Shown: positions 1 through 12,604 of the stretch, piece after piece | How positions within the stretch are numbered: the first letter of the stretch is position 1 | How the letters are laid out: the number at the start of each line of letters is the position of its first letter | Source of the DNA: Clytia hemisphaerica | Lineage: Eukaryota; Cnidaria; Hydrozoa; Leptothecata; Clytiidae | Assembly: GCA_902728285.1 (NCBI GenBank) | Contig: CACVBU010000271.1 | Coordinates: 1,892,239 to 1,956,238, forward strand | Direction of reading: 5' to 3' | Length of the DNA stretch: 64,000 bases | Made by a program: the position numbers and the translations under genes | The notes under the pieces: model-generated | Told to the model about the DNA's origin: nothing | What the model saw: the letters and a program-made list of their open reading frames with translations, nothing else | Databases searched by the model: none

Positions 1-356
1 TTGTAGCGAATCACTGTTCAAAATTTGAGACCAAAAGGGCTATTTTATAAAAAGTTATTCAAGAAAAGCCATTTTATTGGTTTTAAGGAGTAAATAGCTA
101 GAAGGGCATTTTTTTCACGAAGCAATAGAAATTTATTAAGTAGCTTTTCCAAAAAGACATACCTAGGGAAGAAATCCATAGGTAGCCTAGACTCACCAGA
201 AAAAGTTTCAGCCCTTACTGTTTTCGTTATCAGGATATAGGGGGTACCATTTTTTTGTAGGTTTTAAGTTAAGGGGTATCCACTTTCCTGGTAATGGCAA
301 GTGAATCCTCTTGGATTGAATATATTGAATTAAAGTTTAGGGTGCAAAATATTTTG

Positions 357-603
357 ACACCCCCTTCTCACAGACTTACTGGGAACCCTTCCTACTGAAA
401 AAATTGTCCAAAATGGTGGGAAATTATCCTCAAATACCGTGCTACTTTCCTATCCCCACAGAGTTTTCTGACCTGAAAACAAAAGGAATTGAAATCGCCA
501 GCCATAAAAAATATAGGAATTTCAATCCCCATCGAGTTTCAGTCCGTTATTTTTATCCCCACTGCCTGAAAGAATCCTACTGGGTCTGCGAGAAAGGGGT
601 GTT
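357..603. mobile_element. MITE, family with ends ACACCCCCTTCTCACAGAC (copy 1)
   Basis: Left end ACACCCCCTTCTCACAGAC; right end GGGTCTGCGAGAAAGGGGTGT is its imperfect inverse. The interior (CCCACAGAGTTTTCTGACCT, AATTGAAATCGCCAGCCATA) matches copies at 11300, 13583 and 14887. The 108-codon frame starting at 404 is an accident of this element. Confidence 0.8.
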
Positions 604-1969
604 TTTTGTAAATGAAACAAACACCACAAACAAGATTCTCGCTATCTTTTTAAAAAACAAATTGAACAATCTAAACAAATCCAAGCGATTATATTCGTCT
701 GAAACACGTCTGAATCGAAGACGGTTTTAAAACGAAAGGTATAAAGCACAATATTAGAGATAATGCGAAAAAAGAATCCTTAACCTTTTTGTCATTAAAC
801 AAACACACGTAAACAAGTGGACTGAAATTTTCTTTATCAGACGTGCACGTTGATTATTGCACGTTATGGCATAGTATCAAAAACAAAAGACAATAAGATT
901 TATCAACTATGTTCGGTATATTACACAAGCAAAGATCCGCTATAGACCGACACGGTATGTCTAAGGTCAATTATGTTACCATGGCAACAGGCGACGAACC
1001 AATAATAAACAAGCTTGCTAAGCACGCAGTTTGTAAAAAAACTCCTTTCGACTCCCGAATGTATGATAATTCGTTAAGTAAGTAATAGTTCTAAAACAAA
1101 AACACCTAATTTTTGAAATGAGGCATTCTATGGCTCTGATTTTTCGAAACAAGAATAAACTATTTTTTATAAGAACCGTTGATTTTTTATGAGGCTCGGT
1201 TGTTCTGATATATACTAATGCCAAACACTTTGAATCTAAAATTGTTTTTATCATAATCTTATTTCTCGATTTTAGGTTTAATTTACCCATAATTTGGTTA
1301 AATTATAGTCGTTCCAGGCCCAGCAGCTCTTAAATTGTTCTCAAAATTTGTTTTATATAAAAAGAAACAATTCTGAAATTCTGAAATTCGAGGCTGGGAT
1401 CGTCTGGATTCGTTCTTAAACTATGAATCTCACCATTTTGTGTTTTATTCTTAGATTTTTCCAATCAATAAAAAGATCATAGGTTACTAACTGTCCACAA
1501 GGTAGTAAGAGAATTCGCTTTTAATTTTCTCATTCAAATGGGCTAGAACTTAATCGTTTTCACCTTTCACTTTTGTTTTCAGGTAATAGGAAGCGCAATA
1601 TTTTTTAGTTTATGTAAAATATAAATCATGCTCATTTCGAGCTTTCAAAATTTTAAATTACAGTATTAGGTTTTGTTTCCTTCCTCCTTTCGAACGTTTG
1701 AAAATACTAATATAATTCTAATTGTAACAAGCTATTTTTCTTCTAATTTCCAAATTTTTTCTATTATTTATCAAATTCCCATAATTTTAAAACTTTTAAT
1801 ATTTTCTAGATTTGCTTCACTGCTTTCAGTACTCTTGTGGGATTCATTATTTTTTTCTGACAGCTTTCAATTTCTGAATGGGCTTTGCAGGAATTCAGCT
1901 TTTTTGTATTTTTGTCAACAAAGAGCCTATCATCTTCTAAATACCATCTTCTTTACACTTTTCCCGTTA
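604..1969. other. No gene seen
   Basis: AT-rich unique sequence. The 90-codon minus frame at 1018-1290 and the plus frame at 1673-2041 are low-complexity (Phe/Ile/Leu) chance frames. GTTACCATGGCAAC at 973-986 is an X-box-like palindrome. Confidence 0.6.
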
Positions 1970-2225
1970 CACGTTTTTTTTTTTTATAAGAACGTCAAAG
2001 ATTTTCGAAGCCTTCGGATGTTCTTAGTTTTTTGGAATTGAAGCCTAAAAATGTTCTTAAAATGTCTTATTTTCAGCATTTTTTTTGAGCATTTTGATGT
2101 AATTTCTTAAGAAATTGCATGTTTTTAAGTCTCCAAAGCCTTAGTATGTTCTTAGAATGTTCTTAAATTTTTGGGCCTCGAAGCCTTATGTTCTTATATA
2201 GTTTGTTCTTATAAAAAAAAACGTG
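1970..2225. mobile_element. MITE, TA-flanked family with ends CACGTTTTTTATAAGAAC (copy 1)
   Basis: Starts CACG plus a long T run and ATAAGAAC, and ends GTTCTTATAAAAAAAAACGTG. TA lies on both sides (Tc1/mariner-type target). The interior has the family phrases GCCTTCGGATGTTCTTAG, AAGCCTAAAAATGTTCTT and CTCGAAGCCTTATGTTCTTA. Confidence 0.85.
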
Positions 2226-2508
2226 TACCTTTTTAGTTTTCCGGTTTCGTATCGTACATTCTTTTGTACATTTAATATTATTGGAAAAATAATAGAGTGT
2301 GCGCGACGCCATAGGCTCAACTTCAAGTCAAAAGTGTACTTAATTTCAGCTAAATTTGAAAAATCTTCAATTGACCAGAAATATAAGTTCTGGACTTGTA
2401 AAATTGTGCCATCAAGAATATTTCAAACCAGAGAAGATGCATTTGAAAGTGTTGCTTCTGTAGGCGGTTTTAGACCACGTCAAACTTATCAGAAGAAGAG
2501 ATTTGTAA

Positions 2509-2758
2509 TGCACCTTTTTACGGTTAGCTACTTCGTATAAAAAGTCACCAAAATTTCGAGTAAACAAACCATTTCATTGGCTAAAAGCAAAAACATAAAC
2601 AAAGAATTGTCCACAGTAAGAGCATAGAAAGAACATTTTTCTCATACTCTGCACATTGTTTTGCTTATGTTTTTGCTTTTAGCAAATGGGATGGTTTGTT
2701 TACTCGAAATTTTGGTGACTTTTCATACGAAACGGCTAACCGGAAAAAGGTGTATTGT
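2509..2758. mobile_element. ~250-bp hairpin element
   Basis: About 90 bases from CACCTTTTTACGGTTAGC to AGCAAAAACATAAACAAA are mirrored at 2665-2758 (TTATGTTTTTGCTTTTAGCA to CTAACCGGAAAAAGGTG), with a loop of about 60. Two open frames here are the two faces of the same inverted repeat. Confidence 0.85.
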
Positions 2759-3048
2759 AATTTTATTGTCTTTTAACGAGCGTTGCACTCCTTCGCATGT
2801 TACCGACGTAGTTGCTCTATTAGTCTTAAATCCACCAGTGGCTTCTTTATTTCTTAAATTTCTTATTCTGTAGTTAACAATAAAATGAAGATTTCAGCAT
2901 GTAGAACCGGTCATCGTCCAGGACATTGACCCCTTGACAGCAAAGGGAACAAAAATATAGTAAAGTCTTATTTTAACTTAAAAATCGCCATTTCTAATTT
3001 TTCAGCCACCTTTTAAATAATTAGCCAACATTACCAGCTGCCAAAGTA

Positions 3049-3282
3049 CACGTTTTTTATAAGAACATCTAAAATTGTTGAAACCTTTGGATGTTCTTAA
3101 CTTTCAGAGTTTTAAGCCTAAAAATGTTCTTAACATTTTGTGGAGTATTCTTGTGCAATTTTCCAAGAAATTTTGAGTAAAGTTTTAAGTTGGTGAAGCC
3201 TCGAACTGTTGTTAATGTGTTCTTAACATTTTGACCATCGAAGCCTTATGTTCTTAGATAGTTTGTTCATATAAAAAACGTG
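3049..3282. mobile_element. MITE, TA-flanked CACGTTTTTTATAAGAAC family (copy 2)
   Basis: CACGTTTTTTATAAGAACAT at the left and CATATAAAAAACGTG at the right, TA on both sides. Same orientation and interior as the copy at 1970. Confidence 0.85.
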
Positions 3283-4194
3283 TAATCATCCAAATATAAA
3301 CGTAATTCAACTGAGCTACACAATACTGAAAAAGTTGATACAAATGGGAGTACATGTTTTGAAAAGACTTTTGATAAGGATTAGCTTGTAAAGACCACCT
3401 GTAAAATCAGCGAAAAATAGCTAAAAATAACAAACATTGGGCAACTGTGAAAACCTATAACTGAATTTTACTAACTCTACTTCTTGCACTCAAACTCAAA
3501 TAAAATACCTGGCTCCTAGATGGGGGGGGGGGGTTCAGCTAAATTTTTTCCCTATCTTGTAAAATGATGCAATAATACAATGCCATTATACATTTTAAGC
3601 AATTTAGAGCTACCCTAACTTTCTTTTTGCCAAAATATGACGATTTCTAGGAAATCGCGAAATTTAGTCCTCGCGAAAAAAGTTTTTTTGCATTTCTGCA
3701 AAAACCGAAAGTAGCAGGCTGTGACTAAGATGAGCATCTGTCTGTATAAGATTAGCTTGGATATCCATCTAGTATAAGATATGTATAATTTTTTTAAGAC
3801 CAAATCAAAAATTGACGTAAGTGGACAAAGGATATTGTCAAAGGGATTCTCGTAAAATAGAATCTCTTACAATATCAGGCCCGTAGTTGTATTATAATTA
3901 TGTAACCGAAAAGAAGAGGCATCTTTGGTGGTAATTAACGACTTGGTAATTAATGGCCGGATGATGAAAATACTGCAAATTGAATTGTCGTTGACGTGGC
4001 ATTTAAACAAAAATGTGAAATTGACTAAAGGTGCATATTGCTTGTGTAACTTAAAGGACGTCATTTAACTAAAACCAAATTCTTGCAGATATAAACAAGG
4101 CAATTGAAAAAAACTATTTAAAATCTACTCTAGTAAATAATTTTCTTACGCGCACGGTGCCATTTAGCGAATACTGTACATATTTTTATAAAAG

Positions 4195-4320
4195 CAGTAG
4201 CAAAGACAGTAGGAGCGCAAAATTTTGTTTAGGAGAGCAGATTTTATGACAAAATAATTACTGTGTCATTAAATCTGCTCTCCTACAAAAAATTTGCGCC
4301 CCCCCTTGTCCACGCTACTG
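4195..4320. mobile_element. 126-bp hairpin element
   Basis: CAGTAGC at the left and GCTACTG at the right. AGGAGAGCAGATTTTATGACA pairs with TGTCATTAAATCTGCTCTCC around a short loop. Confidence 0.8.
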
Positions 4321-4571
4321 AGAGCCCGTAAATTTTTCCTAAAGCTCAGTTATTCTTATTATTTTGAGATTCTCAGGATACGCTTATTACATTCAGTTAT
4401 CGGGTTAAAACGCGCTGAAATTCAGCATTTTTCAACCATTCTGAAATCCGAGGAATTGTTTTCTTAATTTATTCTTAGGTTTTGTCAAAAACTATTTCCG
4501 TGCTCTTATAAAATTGTTCTTAAAAAGAAGCGTGCACTACGTTATATCACATAGGGCGTTAGAAAGATACA

Positions 4572-5096
4572 GGCTGCGTTTAGACCAACTGGCATTTGTA
4601 ATTTGGCATTTGCTCATGAGGGATTCGATTTTAATAGCTTTTCCGTTGTATTTTCTGTCATGGCATTTAAGGAATCGTCTTTTTAGAGTCATTACTGAAA
4701 AGGTGATTCCCTCAAGTTCAACTTTGACAGATCAAACAATGAAAAGCATGGAATTTCTCAAAAAACTGCAGTCATTAAGACTGAAACTTTTTGCCGTAGG
4801 GCTAGGCCATGGCAAATTTTGCAAATTTTACAATCTATAGAAAGAACTGAATAAAAAACGTGCAAATACTTTAAAAAATCAAAAATGTCATTTTTTCTCT
4901 TTGTTTTGGTTTCTTTGTTTGATTTGAAATGCCAGAAAAGGGGATTCCTTTGCTCAAAATGGCATTTCAAATGCCAACGTAATGCCAACACGCTGGCATC
5001 ATTAGGCATTTGACAAACCGAACAATTGCGCGGAACAATAGAATTCAAAAGAATACTGCAAGCAATTACAAATGCCAGGCTGGTCTAAACGCAGCC
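4572..5096. mobile_element. 525-bp MITE, ends GGCTGCGTTTAGACCA
   Basis: GGCTGCGTTTAGACCAACTG at the left is mirrored by CAGGCTGGTCTAAACGCAGC at the right. Subterminal GGCATTTGTAATTTGGCATT and AATGCCAACGTAATGCCAAC are further inverted pieces. Two opposite-strand frames of about 100 codons in it are artefacts. Confidence 0.85.
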
Positions 5097-5103
5097 ACAG
5101 ATG

Positions 5104-5244
5104 ACATGAAGTTTTTATAAGATACTTTAATAATTGGTCATTTGAAGTAATAAAAATGACGCATTCTTTAGTGAAAGTAACAAAGTTGTTTTATTACTTG
5201 TTAACGACCAACTAAATCAAATAAGAGCTTGTAAAAACTCCATC
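5104..5244. mobile_element. ~140-bp MITE, ends GATGGAGTTTTTATAAG (copy 1)
   Basis: GACATGAAGTTTTTATAAGA at the left and CTTGTAAAAACTCCATC at the right. The interior (TACTTTAATAATTGGTCATT, TTAACGACCAACTAAAT) matches copy 2 at 6308. Confidence 0.85.
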
Positions 5245-5562
5245 TCGTCGATAATGTGCATCAAGGATGATGGAAATATAAATGCCCGTGGGTTGAATAA
5301 ATTGTATGTTTCTTAAATAATTGGTAATAAAATATCCAGGGTGTGGGTATTTTGAAGACCATTCGTTAAAATGTTTTATGTTGTAAAGGCAGCGATACTT
5401 CATTTATTGAATTATTGAATAATTTGCGTGAAGCTAGAAACAGTAAACGTTGGCTTAGCTTTGGCTTATTTTTTTTAGTATTTTGTTTTGGGATATTTTA
5501 AGTCTTACCATTTATATAGGATGAATTATTTTATAATTATCGTTGCCGTAAAAATTATATTG

Positions 5563-5797
5563 CACGTTTTTTTATAAGAACAAATTATATAAGATCACAA
5601 GGCTTCGATGGCCAAAATATTAAGGGCATTTAAAGTTTTGCGGACTCAAAAACACCCAATTTCTTGCGAAAATGGACAAAAATACTCATAAAATTGGGAA
5701 AATACAAACATGTTAAAAAAATTTTTTGGCTTGAAACTCAAAAAATTTAATTCAGGGGCTTCAAAAATTTTGGATGTTCTTTTTACAAGAAAACGTG
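5563..5797. mobile_element. MITE, CACGTTTTTTATAAGAAC family (copy 3, inverted)
   Basis: CACGTTTTTTTATAAGAACA start, GGCTTCGATGGCCAAAATAT interior (the reverse of copies 1 and 2), end ACAAGAAAACGTG. TA is kept on the right only. Confidence 0.8.
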
Positions 5798-5894
5798 TAT
5801 CTCAGAATTATTGTTTTAAGATAAGTTAATAAAGCCATAAAATGTATATTTGCAATTGGTGAGTTTAGCCTGTTAATTTTAGATATATTATTAT

Positions 5895-6117
5895 TTACGT
5901 ATCTACGCCATATAAGTTTTTTATAGAAACAAACTACGTAAGAAAATAAAACTTCAATGTACTTTAAAACCCATAATTTCTTAAAAATTGCATAAAAATA
6001 CACTCACATAATAATGAAATTGAGAACATTTTCAGAACAATTTTAGACTTGAAACTCAAAAAGTTAAAAACATCCGAAGCCTTCAAAACTTTTGGATGCT
6101 CTTATAAATAAAACGCG
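5895..6117. mobile_element. MITE, CACGTTTTTTATAAGAAC family (copy 4, decayed)
   Basis: The right half is clear (CATCCGAAGCCTTCAAAACT, CTTATAAATAAAACGCG). The left end is eroded around ATATAAGTTTTTTATAG. Confidence 0.55.
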
Positions 6118-6307
6118 TACCAAACCATAATAAATGTCGCATGCTAAAATCTACAGTGAAAGTGTTTGGCTTGTTTTTGTGTTTAGTTTTTATAGTTTAG
6201 CTTTCTGAAAGTAGACGTAGTTTGATCGATCTAGAATACTTCAATTATCTGGGTGATTTCTTGGGCAAGAGTCAAAACAATCTAAACTTAATGTTTATTT
6301 CAGATGA

Positions 6308-6447
6308 GATGGAGTTTTTATAAGATACTTTAATAATTGATCATTTGAAGTAATAAAAATGACGCGTTCTTTAGAAAAAGTAACAAAATAGTTTTATTAC
6401 TGGTTAACGACCAACCAAATAGATTAAGAGTTTGCAAAAACTCCATC
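6308..6447. mobile_element. ~140-bp MITE, ends GATGGAGTTTTTATAAG (copy 2)
   Basis: GATGGAGTTTTTATAAGATA at the left, TTGCAAAAACTCCATC at the right. Colinear with copy 1, with a modest number of substitutions. Confidence 0.87.
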
Positions 6448-6539
6448 CCGTCCCGTTTATTTATGAGGGTTTCGATAAACATAATGAATTCAATTCTTGA
6501 GAATGTTCGGGGTATTTTCAAAAAATTTAATGTAAGGTT

Positions 6540-7735
6540 GATGGCAATTCTCTAAATTGGCTTAAATTTTGCAATTGATTACTTAGTCTTCCAAACACAG
6601 TAAGTTTATTATTTTATTCATTACTGGAATGGCTACTGAGGATGTTAGTAGCGATAAAGGTGGGTTTGATTCACCAAAGACAGTGCTCTGCGTAAAGGAG
6701 CAATTTAATAATGACGAGTCAAAACTTTTTTTTAAATGTCAACTTGTACGATTCCATGTCTGGAACTGGAATGTTTTTCAATGAATAAGCAAAGTTTATT
6801 TTTTCCATGTTGAAAACAAACAAAGTGCTCGACCAGAACCGTTATTAACCGAATGGTTACTGAGGATGTTCAAATTGTTAAAAAAAATTTAAAATAAAGT
6901 TGATGACAATGACAATTGTTTCAATTGGCTCAAACTTTGTATTCATTGATGCAGTTTTCCAAACACAGTCAGTTTATCATTTTATTCATTACTGGAATGG
7001 CTACTCAGGATGTTCAAATGGTTTCCAAAAAATTGAAAGTAAGGTTAAGACAATTGTTCCAATTGGCTTCAACTTTGCATAATAATGATGATACAGTTTT
7101 TCCAAAAATAATAAATTTACATTTTTGCCAATGACTAAAATGGCTACTGAGGATATTCAGATTGTTTTCAGGAGTAAAGTTAGGTTGACGACAATTGGCT
7201 AAGTTGGCTTAAATTTCGTATCTATTGAAATGATTTTCAAGATAGAATTAGTTTGTTCGTTTGTTCATGACAAGAATGGCTAGAGGATGTTCAGATTATT
7301 ATCATAAAATTGTGTACACATCCCAACAAAATTAGTTTATTTTTTTACTCATGACTTCATGGAATGGCTCAAAGCTGGATATTCTGATTGTGTTAGTAAA
7401 ATATAAAGTAAGGCTAAGGACAATTGTTTCAATTGGACTAAATTTTGTATTTGTTTATAGTTTTCCAAAGATGAAAAGTTCATTTTTTTTGTCCATGACT
7501 GGAATGGCTAATGTGGATTTTCAGATTATTTACCTAAGATTCAGAATAAGGTTGATGACGATTGCCCGAGTTGGCTTAAATTTCGTTTTTATTATACAGT
7601 TTTCAAACAAAATCAGTCTATTCATGACTGGAATGGCTGCTGTGGATATTTAGAGTGTTTTCACAAAATCTAAAGTAAGGTTGATGGCAATTGTCTAAAT
7701 TGGCTTAAATTTTGCAATTGATTAATTATTTGATG
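6540..7735 (+). repeat. Eroded ~140-bp tandem repeat, about eight copies
   Basis: The phrase GGAATGGCTACTGAGGATGT or a decayed form recurs near 6631, 6851, 6993, 7138, 7274, 7364, 7502 and 7631. It is followed by AAAGTAAGGTTGATGACAAT, CAATTGGCTTAAATTTTG and TTTTCCAAACACA. Spacing is mostly 130-145 bp, with indels. Open frames of 60-100 codons in it are fragments. Confidence 0.85.
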
Positions 7736-10700
7736 ATATTATTTATTGACTATTTACTTTTCAATGCTAAATTAGCTTATTCTTTTATTTGGAAAAACTC
7801 TATAATTAAAATAAAAACAAAGTCAAATCCAATTTTAGTAGTTTTTTTCTTAATTTTACCAAAGAAATTGACCAGGTATTTGAAGTAATCTGAAGTAGTA
7901 CAACTAGGGTAAATTTCACTGTTTCTTTGCTTAAATAATTTTCTGTAATGGTGGATAAATTTAAAGAGGGAAAAAATAATCCTAGAATTTGAGGATAATT
8001 TACCCTGTTCTTGAACTAACTTCAATTCAAAACTTTCAGGATTTTGACAGTTTCCAAAACAGGCCTTGAGAAAATAAAACAAGAAATTTCCAAAGAGTAA
8101 GAAAAATGAAAACAACATCTTAATAGCCGATCACATATAATATAATCAATACTAATACTCCAATCCGAATAATCACAAAAAACTGCATGACTTGTCCGAA
8201 AATTAAAAGATAAGCCGTTATAGAACGAATAAAATAAACATAAACTTTCCAATCATAATCTCGAAGTAATCGAGTCAATTAGAAGAAAATAGTCTAATCG
8301 TCTCGCTTATTTAATAGGTTTCGTGTCGTGCAGTAATAACATCGTCTTTAAAAATTGTAGGAAAATTGCACTCGGTACCCTTTCTATTGGACTTTGATCT
8401 CGTTGACATCATACACAAATTTTGTGAGCCTTTTTTGCTACAACTTGATTAGGTTTTTAAGGTATATTTTGTAACTTTTTAGGCATTTCTCATCTTATGG
8501 AATTCATTACAAATAAAAGATCATTCGATTTTTTATAGCAGGAATAAAATCTTAATAATATAGTCTACGATATGGATATCTTGGATGCGGCTGTGTCTAT
8601 GCAGGAATATTAGCCGAGATGAAAACATGAGATTGCAACAGAAGATCGTAAAGCAATTTCATTAGGCGATCGATAACAGGAACATCATCGATTATAAAGT
8701 ACAATGGACAGGATAGACCTTTAAAAAGTAAAAATAAGAAAATTTTACTTACATTTTTAAGGTGAGCTTGCTCGATACTATGATCAGTAGTAAGTCTGTT
8801 CATTGCGCAAATAAGACGATTCGAAATAAATTTAGAAACAAGATTACGAAAGTTAGGAACCGATCAGTACATTAATGTGAAAATGTAGTGTGACCGTGAT
8901 CTATACTATGCATCAATCATAATAATGCATAATAAAAAAAACGTTATTGTTTTGTCGGTAATAGCAATTGCACAATGAAAATGACGCAAGGTCTGGTTGA
9001 CCAGCCTTTTGTTTATGTTTTATTATGCAGGCGGATACGCAATTAAAATTTATCGAATAATTTCTATTGTTTTCGTTTTTTTTTGTTTAAAATCCGTGAA
9101 TGCTTGCACAGATTGAAATATAAGTCGTGTACTGAGCCATGTTGACTTGAATGGGCAATCCACAACTGGCAAAACTCTGTCTCCCAATGACGTCATATAT
9201 TTATCTAAATAACCACTCCAAGACTTTTAATGAGCTTTATATTGCGTAGATTGAATTTGATGTAAAATAGAGGTATTTAAATAAAAGGTTGACGTGCCAA
9301 AAGAGTGCTTATATGCACAACCAAATCGAAAGATCCGATAACTCAGACAATTTTGAAATTCGGTATTTTTCCCACAAAGAACCTCGTTTGTCTTAAAAAG
9401 GCCAAAAACTATTTTTTGACTTTTTTTTTTAAATTTGGAAGACATTTTAACGACAAAACTTCGAGGTATGCCAATCATAGAAAATCATTATAAATTTAAA
9501 ATTCACTTTGCCTTTGGATGTCTTGAAACATTTCTTAGAGAAATTCAACAATCACATGTTTTGCTTCTTTTTCATAATACCCCCCCCCGTGGAAATTTGA
9601 AAGACACTTTAAAGAAAGACGGTAAAAAGAAGGAACGCAGTACTTCCCTGGGCACTAAAGAGGAAATTTAAGAAACCTACTATCAAGGAAAACTTTTCAA
9701 ACAAACATTTATAAACACTTAAAGATATTTTTCCGTAATTTCTAAAATTTTCCTTTTTGTACAAAGTAAGCCAATACGGAAAAGATCTTGAGATATTTGA
9801 TTGAGTTGAATCGTGAATATGGGAAAAATTCATAACCTGGAACTAAAAAAAAATCCTTATGTTGATCAAGCAGAGCAACTCACAAATTGCAGGACTTGGT
9901 TCTTATATTTTGGGTCAAATCCACCTTCAAAAGTTTTTTATGTCTGTCAAAACTTGTAGCTTGTCTTATAACTGTCTTTTACACGGATAAAAGAAATTGA
10001 TTGTGTTTTCAAAAGGATGGTAGTTAAATATATCGCAACTTTATTGGTGTTCACTTGACATAAAACCAGAATGAAGTCGTGACTTTTAAAAATGTGTTAG
10101 GACATAAAATACTTCTGGGCTAAGAGAATGAAAAGGAGTAACGATAGCAGTTTGCGGTATTACGGTATCGTTTAATCAAAGAAATATTCCAACGTTTAAT
10201 CAAAGAAATATTCCAATTAAACTCTCGAGAAGTGACTAATTTCGTTTCGTGCGTTCTTGCGGCAATAATAATAACAGTCCTGACTAACCTCTAAAGTACT
10301 GCGAAATTTTCGCCGAAATATGCAATTGCAAACACTGTGTATATTTAAAAATTTGCTTAAAAATTTGTATATAGTAATTAACAGGAATTGTTACAATTTT
10401 CGCGAATGGTCCATTTCCAATTTTCGCGGAATTAAATTTTCGTGATAAGTTAGTTTGCCTGATTTGAAAAGATAATACATTTCATCGTTTTATTGATGTT
10501 ATTGTTGTATCCATTTATATCACAAAAACTCTTTAATACGTGATTTTACCATTTTACCATTTTGCACTTTGAATGATTTGATAATTCGCTTTCCATCCAA
10601 AGGAATGATAATTAAAGGAAATTCATCTCAAGTATTCTATTACTTTAATAATGGCGCATGATCAAATCACCATGGTGAGCATTAGGAAAGATGGAAAAAT

Positions 10701-11299
10701 AAACACGTCTCTTAAGAAAATCGTGTCAAAGATTTCGAGCTAGGTCATATCAAGGGATAAGGAGTCGGTACTGATACCTCAGTCCTCAGACTCAGAAAAT
10801 AAACTTGGGTTTAAGATTTAAAAGAAGCTCACTTCCAAACACTACAACTAATAAAAATATACTTTGAAAAAGTAATGAAATAGTTGAAAGCAGGAGATAA
10901 AAAAGTATATTTGTACCAAAAATGGAGTTTCTAGCACCGACGGATAAAATCTGATCATGGAAACCCCCGAATGGCACACTAAAAGCGAATTGATTTTAAA
11001 AGGGTTTTTCTTTAAGTATACTTCAAGATATTTCTTAGTACCCGGTTATTGATAATCACAAAGTATGTGATTTAAGAAATGCCCCTGGTGAAGCAATGTA
11101 AGTAGAAGATCAGACCCGGTGGAACAACCGTAAAAAAGGGAAGGCTGAAAGCTCAAAATGAGATAATATTCGCTAGAAATTTGAGAGAAAAATCTCATTT
11201 GCTCGCTTCCACCGGGCCTGAAGATACCTTGTACAATACCTATCAACCTTTAAAGCCTGACGAAGCTGGGTTAGAGTTTAATAGGTAGGATTATTCTGT
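7736..11299. other. No supported gene
   Basis: Unique AT-rich DNA with scattered short frames. Near 8800-8600 (minus) a frame contains AAT|GTAAGT and TTTTAAAG|GTC signals, but the implied intron would be only 34 bases. The stretch 10300-10440 holds decayed copies of the CCGCGAAATTAAATT repeat seen in the MITE at 50944. Confidence 0.5.
10168..10217 (+). repeat. Two-copy ~24-bp direct repeat
   Basis: CGTTTAATCAAAGAAATATT followed by CCAA occurs twice back to back. Confidence 0.85.
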
Positions 11300-11571
11300 G
11301 TCACTCCCCTCTCAGAGACCCAGTGGCCCCCCTCCAACAGGAAAAATTGGCCAAAATATCAGCCCCAGAGGAAATAATCAAATAAACAAATCCTTACTGC
11401 AAAGTATTGTGCTATTTTTTCCATCTTCACTGAATTTTCTTTTGACTTAAAAACAATGGAATTCAAATACCCAGCCATAAAAAAAACATAAGAATATCAA
11501 TCTCCTCTATCGAGTTAGTATTACTCCTACTGGCTCGAAAAATCCTACCGGGTCTGTAAGAAGGGAGTTTT
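11300..11571. mobile_element. MITE, family with ends ACACCCCCTTCTCACAGAC (copy 2)
   Basis: Starts TCACTCCCCTCTCAGAGACC and ends CCGGGTCTGTAAGAAGGGAG. The interior is shared with the copies at 357 and 13583. Confidence 0.78.
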
Positions 11572-12396
11572 CAACGAGAAATAAATGTAACGACTTCAGA
11601 TATTTGGTGTACATTCGTTAATTTTAAAGAACATTTTTCTATGATGAACTTATCAGTTTTATTCAAAATCTTAGAATATGAGGCTCTTGTTTCTTCGTAG
11701 TTCTTCACAATCGCACAATAATAATAATAACGATGAACATTTTTCTTACCAAATCCATTAGGTTGATGTTTTCGAAGCTCTGAGAATTTGACGCGTTGTA
11801 TAATCTTTATCTAACCTCTGAAAACGTGAATCTTAGAGATTCTAAATGCCTTGCCTTTTATACACTTTGAAGAATAGTGTAGGCGTCTTCGTGAATGAGT
11901 CAGAAGAAGAAGAGGAAGAAGAAGAATCCTGTTGTCTTCTTATTTTTATTTCAATACACTATTTTCTTATTAGAAGATTTGAAGAGGCTCGACTGATTTT
12001 ATAATGCTTGATTTTTTGAAGTTGAACTTTACTTCTATAGTACTGTGCTTTGCTTAAAATTTAGCCATTCCAGCCAGGCTCGAGTTTGTTTTTAAATTGC
12101 TCTTATATTTCGAGGTCTAGCTGTTCTTATTAAATTGTTCTAATAAAAGTGAGGAGTAAATTTTAAGGTGTTTTGAGGGGGACATAAAAATAGGGAAATG
12201 TTTTGGTGAGGGGAAAAGTGAGAAATACAGGGGGATACAAGACATTAACAAGATACGCCGGTTATGAAATGAAGATATATTGCCAGGATATAGTGAATTA
12301 TTGCCACACAATAGTACAAAAGAGAACAAGATTATCAGGAATTTATAGAGGGCAATGAAAGTCTCTAAAAGACTTGTTGGAATGTTTCTTTTCCTA

Positions 12397-12604
12397 CACG
12401 TTTTTTTATAAGAACAATTTTTGAAGCCCTGGGATATTCTTAGTTCTCTGAGCTCTAAGCCTAAAAATGTTCTTGAAATGTTCTTATTTTCACCAATTTG
12501 TTTGTATTTTCGCGGTGCGATTACCTAAAAAAATTGGGGGTTGTATTCTTAATATTTAGGCCATCGAAGCCTTATGTTCTTATAGATTTTGTTCTTAAAA
12601 AACG
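12397..12604. mobile_element. MITE, CACGTTTTTTATAAGAAC family (copy 5)
   Basis: CACGTTTTTTTATAAGAACA start. The interior has GAGCTCTAAGCCTAAAAATG and CCATCGAAGCCTTATGTTCT. It ends TTCTTAAAAAACG followed by TA. Confidence 0.8.

Noticed and set aside
404..730. 108-codon plus-strand frame
   Set aside because: It lies mostly within a MITE (357-603) and is not preserved in the other copies.
4514..5048. Opposite-strand frames of 108 and 96 codons
   Set aside because: They are the two faces of a 525-bp inverted-repeat element.
7777..8252. Hydrophobic minus-strand frames resembling a membrane protein
   Set aside because: Phe/Ile/Leu/Tyr-rich frames are expected by chance in DNA this AT-rich, and no family pattern is visible.
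8597..8803. Minus frame with AAT|GTAAGT and TTTTAAAG|GTC signals
   Set aside because: The intron would be about 34 bases, too short for animal splicing, and the protein resembles nothing I can name.
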